DNA from: JAAYCT01 sp964499575
Lineage (GTDB): Bacteria > Bacillota > Clostridia > Saccharofermentanales > Saccharofermentanaceae
Length of the DNA stretch: 64,000 bases
NCBI GenBank assembly: GCA_964499575.1
Contig: CAZCLK010000002.1
Location: 62,001 to 126,000, forward strand
Reading direction: 5' to 3'
Positions 50,935-57,947 of the stretch are shown in pieces. The position numbers were made by a program, and so were the translations under genes. The notes beneath the pieces are model-generated. The model was not told the DNA's origin and searched no databases. It was given only the letters and a program-made list of their open reading frames with translations. The stretch's first letter is position 1. The number at the start of each line of letters is the position of its first letter.

Positions 50935-52287
50935 TTACAAGGTGTTTTCTCCGCTTTGCAGTCCGAATTGCATTCCCTGCTTTTTGAATACTTCTTTTCG
51001 AAAAAGGGGATTATAGACAAGATAGGTGAAAAAACGATACGGAGTGCGCAAATTCGTCCTCGGTTCCCAAACCCTTTTAAAAACGGACCATAAGCTGTTG
51101 AAGCGGCGCCTGCATTCGAACGCGAGCTCCGTCAGTTCGTCCGCGCTCATACTTTTCGGGACGAAGCTCGAATAGTTGAACCGGTAGTTTTTGTGAAGCC
51201 ACCATTTCTTATCGTAAAGCATACGCCCTTCCTCTTCCATTTTTGCGTAGAGCGGCGTATTCGGGTACGGCATGAGGATATTGAAGGCGGCAAAGGTGAA
51301 TTTATTGCGGATCGCAAAATCACAGGTCGCCCGGATCGATTCGGGAGTGTCCCCGTCATGTCCGAGCGTGAAGGCGGCCCACGTCTGAAGGCCCCATTTT
51401 CTGAGTTGTTTGATCTCGGAGGAATACATCTGTTTCGCACCGGACCGGTTCGTGTTTTTTTCAATTTCGTCAATACATTCCGGCGATATCGACTCAAATC
51501 CGATCACCATGCCGAGGCAGCCGCTCTGAACTAAAAGGCGCATCAGCTCCGGGTCGTTCAGCATGTCGAGACTGCCCTGGCTCACCCAACGGATCCGAAG
51601 CGGGATCAGAGCGCGGAAAAGTTCCTTCGCTTTCTGATGGTTACATGTGATGTTATCGTCGACAAAAAAGATCAGTTTTCTCTTCTGCGCCCGGATCTCG
51701 GCGACAACGTCCGCGACGGGTCTGCAATAATGACGCGCCTTGAAGTAGACCGACGAGGCGCAAAAACTGCAGTGGTGACTGCAGCCTCTCGAAAACTGCA
51801 TCAGCGTGATCGGAAGATATCCCTTGTTTTCAAAAATATCCCGCCGCGTGATCACGCCGGTCTGCGGGCATTCCGGCTGAACCGCCAGATACCTCTTCTG
51901 AAGCGCTCCTTTTCGGCAGTCCCCGATCATCTCCGCCCAAACCGGCTCCGCGTCGCCGACGATGATGCTGTCGCAATGTTCCGCGACTTCATCCGGGATG
52001 AGCATGACGTGCATCCCGCCCATAATGACCTTCACGCCTCTTTTACCGTATTCGGCGCTGATCTCATAGGCGCGCCGCGCGGTAAAGGTCTCGACCGTGA
52101 TCGCGACCAGATCGGTCGGCTCATCGTAAGGAATCTTTTCCATCCGGTCGTCGTACATGACGACTTCGACATCCGGAGGAGTCAGCGCCGCCAGTATCCC
52201 CAATTGAAGCGGTTCCATTCTTCCTTCGTCGACATAGAGGCTGTGCTCGCGCCGCCCGATGTTCGGCTTAATCAACGTCAGTTTCAT
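50935..52287 (-). CDS. Cobalamin-binding radical SAM protein (copy 1)
   Basis: 450 residues. N-terminal Rossmann-like B12-binding domain (about 1-140; PLQLGILAALTPPDVEVVMY, VIMGGMHVMLIPDEVAEHCD, VGDAEPVW) and a radical SAM domain whose iron-sulfur cluster Cys are 169, 173 and 176 (SRGCSHHCSFC). The C-terminal 100 residues resemble copy 2. Such proteins typically methylate or rearrange unreactive carbons, often in lipid or natural-product pathways. The ATG at 52287 lies inside the end of copy 2 (20-nt overlap). Substrate unknown. Confidence 0.9.
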   Translation of the reverse strand: MKLTLIKPNIGRREHSLYVDEGRMEPLQLGILAALTPPDVEVVMYDDRMEKIPYDEPTDLVAITVETFTARRAYEISAEYGKRGVKVIMGGMHVMLIPDEVAEHCDSIIVGDAEPVWAEMIGDCRKGALQKRYLAVQPECPQTGVITRRDIFENKGYLPITLMQFSRGCSHHCSFCASSVYFKARHYCRPVADVVAEIRAQKRKLIFFVDDNITCNHQKAKELFRALIPLRIRWVSQGSLDMLNDPELMRLLVQSGCLGMVIGFESISPECIDEIEKNTNRSGAKQMYSSEIKQLRKWGLQTWAAFTLGHDGDTPESIRATCDFAIRNKFTFAAFNILMPYPNTPLYAKMEEEGRMLYDKKWWLHKNYRFNYSSFVPKSMSADELTELAFECRRRFNSLWSVFKRVWEPRTNLRTPYRFFTYLVYNPLFRKEVFKKQGMQFGLQSGENTL

Positions 52288-53587
52288 TAAGTAGCCCTCC
52301 GAGCAGTTGTCCCTGTTTGGCGCGGATCTCTTTTCGCGAAATCAGATTGGCCATTATAAACACGAAAAAATTCCACGGAATGAGATGCGCGGGATTTGAA
52401 AAGAGCCTCTTGATTATACATCCGATCGAATAAAAACCGGTTCGTATCCGAAGGCACCCGTCCCGAAGTTCCGCGGGCGTCATGTTCGCCGGAATGAAGG
52501 CAGTTTCGCCGTACCGATAGCGGTCCGACAGCCACCATTTCTTATAGATCAACCTGTTTTCCGCCTCCAGGCGCCGATAGACCCCGGTTCCCGGCATCGG
52601 TATCAGCGGATTGAAGTTCGTCACCGCGAGGCGGTTTCTTACGGAAAATTCGAGAGTCTTTTCGAAAATTTCCGGGGTGTCCCGGTCGTACCCGAAAACA
52701 AAAGTCCCGTAAATCAGAAGTCCGTATTTATAGATCCTCCGGACGACCCCGTCATAATCCGGGAAGGATTGATTGGCCTTTTTATTCATGATCCGAAGGC
52801 TTTGGGCGTTTAAGGTCTCGAACCCCAGAAGGACCAGAAAGCACCCCGCTTTTTTCATTTCACGCAACAGGTCGTCGCTTCGTGCGACGTCCATGCTGAT
52901 CTGGCAGGCCCATTTTTTCTTAAGCGGCGCGATCGCGCGAAAGAGCTCCGTCGCCGATTTTTCATCATAAAGCAGATTGTCATCCGCGAAAAAAATAATC
53001 TTCTTTTTTATCCGCTTCAATTCTTCGGCGACCTCTGCGGGCGTTTTTCTGCGGACGCCGCGGTACATGGTCTTGACGGAGCAGAAATCGCAATCGAATT
53101 TGCAGCCTCTGGAGGTCTGAACCACGGCGACTCCGTGATATTTATGTTTATAGACAGAGCCGTCGTCGATGACCGGGTGAAGCGACCGGCAATCATCCGA
53201 AACATATTTCGACTTTGGGGTTCCGGCGAGGCAGTCTTTAAGAAAAACTCCCCATGTATCCTCCGCGTCCCCGATGATCACGGTATCCGCGTACTTTAGA
53301 ACCTCGTCCGGCATGACCGTCGGATGAAATCCGCCCATGACGATCGTTTTCTCCGGGGTCTTGTATTTTTTCGCGAGAATGTACGCGCGCTTCGCCGTAT
53401 AGGTCTCGACGGAAAACGCGATGATATCCGCGTCGATTTTTTCCGGCAGTTTCTCAATGCGCTCGTCGATAAAATCAATTTCGAATCCGTCGGGAGTCAG
53501 GCTCCGGATGATCCCGAAAAGCATCGGTTTCATCGCGTCCGAGCCACGACGATCAAACATATTCAGGTGAATGAAACAGATCCTCAA
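52268..53587 (-). CDS. Cobalamin-binding radical SAM protein (copy 2)
   Basis: 439 residues, paralogous to the next gene. B12-type N-terminal domain (about 1-145; IIAFSVETYTAKRAYILA, VMGGFHPTVMPDEVLKYADT, IGDAEDTWGVF) and radical SAM cluster Cys162, 166 and 169 (SRGCKFDCDFC). Shared stretches with copy 1 include VETxTAxRAY and KKWWL in the C-terminal part. The start is TTG at 53587 behind GAGG at 8 nt. No accessory biosynthetic genes adjoin the pair. Confidence 0.9.
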   Translation of the reverse strand: MRICFIHLNMFDRRGSDAMKPMLFGIIRSLTPDGFEIDFIDERIEKLPEKIDADIIAFSVETYTAKRAYILAKKYKTPEKTIVMGGFHPTVMPDEVLKYADTVIIGDAEDTWGVFLKDCLAGTPKSKYVSDDCRSLHPVIDDGSVYKHKYHGVAVVQTSRGCKFDCDFCSVKTMYRGVRRKTPAEVAEELKRIKKKIIFFADDNLLYDEKSATELFRAIAPLKKKWACQISMDVARSDDLLREMKKAGCFLVLLGFETLNAQSLRIMNKKANQSFPDYDGVVRRIYKYGLLIYGTFVFGYDRDTPEIFEKTLEFSVRNRLAVTNFNPLIPMPGTGVYRRLEAENRLIYKKWWLSDRYRYGETAFIPANMTPAELRDGCLRIRTGFYSIGCIIKRLFSNPAHLIPWNFFVFIMANLISRKEIRAKQGQLLGGLLNETDVD

Positions 53588-53998
53588 TTCTCCGTCCTCA
53601 ACATCAGCGAGGGATAGGAAGGAAGACTCGAAAATCGCCCTTGGCCGGTTTTCTCCCGTTCGTCCCGGGCATGGATTATCAATAATTTCATATCACTCTT
53701 CTCTTTTCGGGTCGATTCATACCTCATATTATACTTGTTTTATGTGTGTGCGTCTCATCAAACGGGAGCAGTAAAAAAACCGGAAAGCCGGTTTCATCTG
53801 CATAATACTCCCGGTTCGGTTTTACGGATCGCGAGTGGTCTTATTCTGTAAGTGTTCAATCGTTTGCTCGCTTTTTATGTTGACCGTATTCGAATAAATT
53901 GCCAGGAATGATCCGGATAAACGCGACCGCAATGATTTAAGGGGAACAAAATCCCGGCCGCTCAAGATGATTACACAGAACTGTTGATGCCTTTGAGT
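53588..53998 (-). promoter_or_regulatory. Gene-free gap between whiA and the radical SAM pair
   Basis: 411 nt with no convincing gene. It contains the whiA-side terminator (53773-53794) and, downstream of it on the minus strand, a perfect TATAAT (complement at 53728-53733) that is a likely -10 box for the radical SAM genes; no matching -35 is found at the right distance. The 200 nt between the whiA stop and the terminator could be a long 3' untranslated region. Confidence 0.45.
53773..53794 (-). terminator. Intrinsic terminator downstream of whiA
   Basis: On the minus strand AAACCGG pairs with CCGGTTT around a 4-nt loop, followed by a run of T (53773-53779). It is about 200 nt past the whiA stop and precedes the predicted -10 box of the radical SAM genes. 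Confidence 0.85.
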
Positions 53999-54946
53999 CT
54001 ATGTCTGATTCTCCGTCTCCTCCGCGAATTTTTCGAGTTTACGGAGGCGGTGATGCATGCCGGATTTGGTGATCGGAGGATCCATCATTTCACCGAGTTC
54101 CTTGATGGAAAGACCCGGATTGTTGATGAGAACGCCGGCGGCGTCTTTGAGTTCCTGCGGAAGAGAAGCGGCTTCCGTTCCGGAAAGGAGGGCCTTGAGG
54201 CGTTCGCCGCGGCGGGCGCCGGCCTCGGCCTGGCGAAGCGCGTTGGCGGTATCGCAATTGACCATTCGGTTGACTTGATTTCGGATCTCTTTGTCGGTGC
54301 GGACATTTTCGAAATTCAGAAGAGAGGTATGCGCGCCGATCATCGCCAGGAAATCGGCTATCTGCGCGCCTTCTTTGAAATAGAGAATATTGCGTCCGTT
54401 TCGATGAAGTAAGCCCGGTTCGATGTCTTCGGCGTGAAGGATGAGCATCAGAGCGTGCGCAAAAACCGGATCTTTGACGTGGAGCTCGATCTGATACGCC
54501 CGTCGAGGGTCCGATGCAGTACCGCAGGCCATGAATGCCCCGCGCAGGGCGGCGCGACGGATTTTTGTCGAGGAAGTCACATCGTCTCCGCTTGCCTCCG
54601 ACCGAAAATCGTCGGATAAGGCCAAAAGTTCCCGATGTCCGGACAGATCCGTGACCACAGCCAGATCTGCTCCGGCTTTGCCGACAGGCTGTATTCCGGC
54701 GTGGATCCGCCGCTCGCGAAGAATGCGGATCAACCGGTCCGCGCATGGATTCGAAGCGGTTGAAAGTACGCGAATCAAGTCACCGGACTCTCTGCGACCG
54801 GAATAAGCGCAGAGAATCATCGACGCGAGTTCCGCGCGGATCTCTTCCTGAGTGCGGAGCGGAATCTTGCCCAAGTCTTTTCGAATGTTTTCGGAAAAAC
54901 GGACAGAAATAACTGTCGGTTTGCCCTCAATTTCCCCCGGAATCAC
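53999..54946 (-). CDS. whiA: WhiA sporulation/cell-division regulator homologue
   Basis: 315-residue DNA-binding protein with a homing-endonuclease-like N-terminal part and a C-terminal helix-turn-helix. Visible blocks: RAAFLRGAFMACGT-like segment (RRAALRGAFMACGTASDPRR), YFKEGAQIADFLAMIGAH, LSIKELGEMMDPPITKSGMH and HRLRKLEKFAEE. In Bacillus it affects division and nucleoid organisation; in actinomycetes sporulation. GTG start at 54946 with GGGAGG, 2 nt after the rapZ stop. Confidence 0.94.
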   Translation of the reverse strand: MIPGEIEGKPTVISVRFSENIRKDLGKIPLRTQEEIRAELASMILCAYSGRRESGDLIRVLSTASNPCADRLIRILRERRIHAGIQPVGKAGADLAVVTDLSGHRELLALSDDFRSEASGDDVTSSTKIRRAALRGAFMACGTASDPRRAYQIELHVKDPVFAHALMLILHAEDIEPGLLHRNGRNILYFKEGAQIADFLAMIGAHTSLLNFENVRTDKEIRNQVNRMVNCDTANALRQAEAGARRGERLKALLSGTEAASLPQELKDAAGVLINNPGLSIKELGEMMDPPITKSGMHHRLRKLEKFAEETENQT

Positions 54947-54948
54947 GC

Positions 54949-55866
54949 TTACTCCTCCCGGGTCTTCTCCGGATCCGGATTCACAGCCGCAAACCGGGGA
55001 TCCTTTCCGATATCACGGTGGCGGACTGCCGCATGGATGCCCAGCGCGTTCAACCGTGCACCGAGTTCTTCGGCGATATAGACGGAGCGATGGCGGCCGC
55101 CGGTACAGCCGACACCGATCATCAGACGCACCTTTCCCTCGCGGATATAAAAAGGCATCAGATATTTGAGCAAATCCGCCTGACGATCGATGAATTCTTT
55201 TGTTTCCGGATAGTTCAGAAGATAGTCCTTGATCTCCTGGTCATGACCTGAGTTCATCCGAAGACGGGTCTCGTAGAACGGATTGGGAAGGAACCGGACA
55301 TCGTAAATATTGTCGCAGTCGACGGGGATTCCGTACTTGAATCCGAAGGACTCAATCAGCACGGAGATACTCTGCGACTGTGTTCCTCTGGAGATAATCC
55401 GCTGGATTTCCTCCCGCAAGGCGGGGATCGCCATCATCGAAGTATCGATGACATGCGTCGCGCGCTCCCGAAGTTCCTGGAGCATCACGCGTTCGCGCGA
55501 GATCGCCTCGGACAGCCCGATGCCCGTCGCCAGGGGGTGTCTTCTTCTTGTTTCGCGGTACCGGTTAACAAGGACCGGATCCGCCGCCTCAAGAAAAATG
55601 ATCCGGTACGGGCAGGCCATTTGTTCAATCTCTTCCATTGCGGCGTCGAGGCCTTTCAGAAGTTCGTTACTGCGGATATCGACAACGAAGGCGAGTTTAT
55701 CGATGCCATAGCCCTCTCCGCCTTTTCCCTTGATAAATGTCCGCACCAGTTCCGGAAGAATCATCGGCGGCAAATTGTCGATACAAAAATACCCCTGGTC
55801 CTCCAGATAGTTGACCGCCAAGCTTTTGCCCGCCCCCGACATTCCGGTTAAAATAATCAGATCCAT
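54949..55866 (-). CDS. rapZ: RapZ/YvcJ-family nucleotide-binding protein
   Basis: 305 residues. Walker A GMSGAGKSLAVNYLEDQG at the N-terminus and the C-terminal signature GVGCTGGRHRSVYIAEEL. In E. coli RapZ controls amino-sugar synthesis through small RNAs; in Bacillus YvcJ affects competence. Located between murB (29 nt) and whiA as in most Firmicutes. Confidence 0.95.
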   Translation of the reverse strand: MDLIILTGMSGAGKSLAVNYLEDQGYFCIDNLPPMILPELVRTFIKGKGGEGYGIDKLAFVVDIRSNELLKGLDAAMEEIEQMACPYRIIFLEAADPVLVNRYRETRRRHPLATGIGLSEAISRERVMLQELRERATHVIDTSMMAIPALREEIQRIISRGTQSQSISVLIESFGFKYGIPVDCDNIYDVRFLPNPFYETRLRMNSGHDQEIKDYLLNYPETKEFIDRQADLLKYLMPFYIREGKVRLMIGVGCTGGRHRSVYIAEELGARLNALGIHAAVRHRDIGKDPRFAAVNPDPEKTREE

Positions 55867-55895
55867 TTTGTCCCCCTTATGCGTCCGCTGTCCGT

Positions 55896-56945
55896 TTATT
55901 CATGTTTGAACCCGAGAAAACATATTTCCGGATCCAGTGTCACTTTGCTTTGCTCACGAACCGTTCGGATGATATATTTGCTCAGATCATAGATATCCTG
56001 TGCCGTCGCTCCGCCCTTGTTCACGATAAATCCGGCATGCTTTACGGAGACTTGCGCACCGCCGATTGAAAAGCCCTTCAAGCCGGCCTGCTCGATCAAC
56101 GCTCCGGCAAAATGCCCGGGAGGACGTTTGAACGCACTGCCGCAACTGGGCAGATTCAAGGGCTGGGAGGCGGCTCTTTTTGCGTTCAGTTCACTCATAC
56201 GCATAAGGATCTCCCGCGGATCGCCGCGCTTCAGCGCAATCCATACGGAGAGCACGATGCCGCCTTTTTTCGAAAAACGGCTCTCCCGGTAACCCAGTTC
56301 CATCTGATCGACGCGGTAGTCACGGACCTCCCCGTCGGGATCGATCACCCGCGCAAAAATCAGGATGTCCGCCATTTCCGAACAGTAAGCGCCGGCATTC
56401 ATGCGGACCGCTCCGCCGATACTTCCCGGAATCCCCCCGGCAAACTCCATACCGGCGCCGGCCGCCTTCGCCGCCCGCACGGCGACCGAAGATAACAGCG
56501 CTCCCGCCTCCGCGCGAAAAAAGAGCAGTCCGGACAAGTCCGGGATCGGATTGCCGTCCTGGTCCGGGGGAATGCCCGGTAAATCCTCCGGGGTCACCTC
56601 CGAAACGTCGGAAAAACGCTCGGCAAAACGGATAACCAAGGCGTCAACGCCCCGGTCGGAGACGACGATGTTCGAGCCGTTACCGATCGTGATATAGGGA
56701 ATGCCAACAGATTCGGCCGCCCGGATCAGCGCAATCGTCTCTTCTTCGCTTCCGGGCTCCGCCAGTATCCTGGCCGGCCCGCCGACGCGCATCGTTGAAA
56801 AGCGTTGAAGACTCTCATCGACACGCAGTTCCCCCCAAGATTCCTTTGCATCTTCCGTCCCGATGACCGCGTCCCTTTGCGTATCCGGCCCCGGTCGAAG
56901 AATCGCCCGAAGCCTCCCGATATCCGAATCCGAAATCACACTCAT
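55896..56945 (-). CDS. murB: UDP-N-acetylenolpyruvoylglucosamine reductase
   Basis: Second committed step of peptidoglycan precursor synthesis, FAD-dependent. Type IIa pattern: FSTMRVGGPA, GNGSNIVVSDRG, GGIPGSIGGAVRMNAGAYC, YRESRFSK and PSCGSAFKRPPGHFAGALIE. 349 residues, with about 40 N-terminal residues before the first conserved block. ATG at 56945 fits the AGAAGG site; a GTG at 56951 overlaps it. Begins 9 nt after the hprK stop. Confidence 0.95.
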   Translation of the reverse strand: MSVISDSDIGRLRAILRPGPDTQRDAVIGTEDAKESWGELRVDESLQRFSTMRVGGPARILAEPGSEEETIALIRAAESVGIPYITIGNGSNIVVSDRGVDALVIRFAERFSDVSEVTPEDLPGIPPDQDGNPIPDLSGLLFFRAEAGALLSSVAVRAAKAAGAGMEFAGGIPGSIGGAVRMNAGAYCSEMADILIFARVIDPDGEVRDYRVDQMELGYRESRFSKKGGIVLSVWIALKRGDPREILMRMSELNAKRAASQPLNLPSCGSAFKRPPGHFAGALIEQAGLKGFSIGGAQVSVKHAGFIVNKGGATAQDIYDLSKYIIRTVREQSKVTLDPEICFLGFKHE

Positions 56946-56954
56946 ATGCACCTT

Positions 56955-57878
56955 CTACGCCGGTCCCGGGAATACGCGCGTGACCAGATCCCTGGCCGCA
57001 TTGTACCCCATTTTCTTGACGCGGTAATTGATTGCGGCCGCCTCGACAATGATCGCGAGGTTGCGTCCGGGTCCGACGGGGATCGTTATGGAAGGGACTT
57101 GAAGGCCGAGGATCTCGGTGGTCTCATCGACGATACCCAACCGGTCGTAGGTCTTTCTTTCGTCCCAAAGTTCCAGATTGATGACGAAGTCAATATTCTC
57201 CTGCGGCTTCACCGAAGAAACGCCGTACAGTTCTTTTACGTCCAGAATTCCGATGCCGCGGATCTCGATCAGATGCCGGATGATGTCCGGAGCCCGGCCC
57301 AGAAGAGTTGTTTCGGAAACCCGTCGTATTTCGACCTGATCGTCGGCGATCAACCGATGCCCGCGCTTTACAATTTCAAGGGCAGTCTCGGATTTGCCGA
57401 CGCCGCTCTCGCCGAGGATCAGGATGCCTTCACCGTTGACTTCGACCAAAACGCCGTGCATCGAAATGCGAGGAGCCAGTTCGACGTTCAGGTGCTTCAC
57501 CAGCGAACTCATGAATTCCGAGGTCGCCTGACCGGTCCGAAGAAGAGGGATGCCGGACTTCTTGGCGGCGATGATCATTTCCTTGTGTGCCTCGTGGCCG
57601 CGTGTCAGGATCAGGCAAGGGATTTTCTTTTCGAAAAGCGTCGCGATCCTCTTCCTTCTGGACTCGGAGGAGAGTTTATCCAAAAACGCATGCTCCATAT
57701 TTCCGATTACCTGGATCCGATCCGGGCCGAAATGGTCATAATATCCGGCAAGTTGAAGTCCGGGTCGCGTTACGTCTGCGACGCTGATCCGAATCTGGTC
57801 GAGGTTTCCCGGCGAAAAAATCACCTCAAGATCAAATGACTTGATAATCTCGGACAGAAACACACTGTTGTACGCCAT
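56955..57878 (-). CDS. hprK: HPr kinase/phosphorylase
   Basis: Phosphorylates and dephosphorylates Ser46 of HPr, the switch for carbon catabolite control with CcpA. Walker A GESGVGKSETALE, the capping and catalytic RLIADDQVEIRR, and the family signature EIRGIGILDVKELYG. 307 residues from the ATG at 57878 (GGGAGG upstream). HPr itself is not in the window. Heads the hprK-murB-rapZ-whiA unit. Confidence 0.96.
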   Translation of the reverse strand: MAYNSVFLSEIIKSFDLEVIFSPGNLDQIRISVADVTRPGLQLAGYYDHFGPDRIQVIGNMEHAFLDKLSSESRRKRIATLFEKKIPCLILTRGHEAHKEMIIAAKKSGIPLLRTGQATSEFMSSLVKHLNVELAPRISMHGVLVEVNGEGILILGESGVGKSETALEIVKRGHRLIADDQVEIRRVSETTLLGRAPDIIRHLIEIRGIGILDVKELYGVSSVKPQENIDFVINLELWDERKTYDRLGIVDETTEILGLQVPSITIPVGPGRNLAIIVEAAAINYRVKKMGYNAARDLVTRVFPGPA

Positions 57879-57947
57879 GAACGATCCTCCCGTTCTGCTC
57901 TGTTGGGTCCTATTGTAATACAATTGCGCGCAAACCGACCGGAAACA

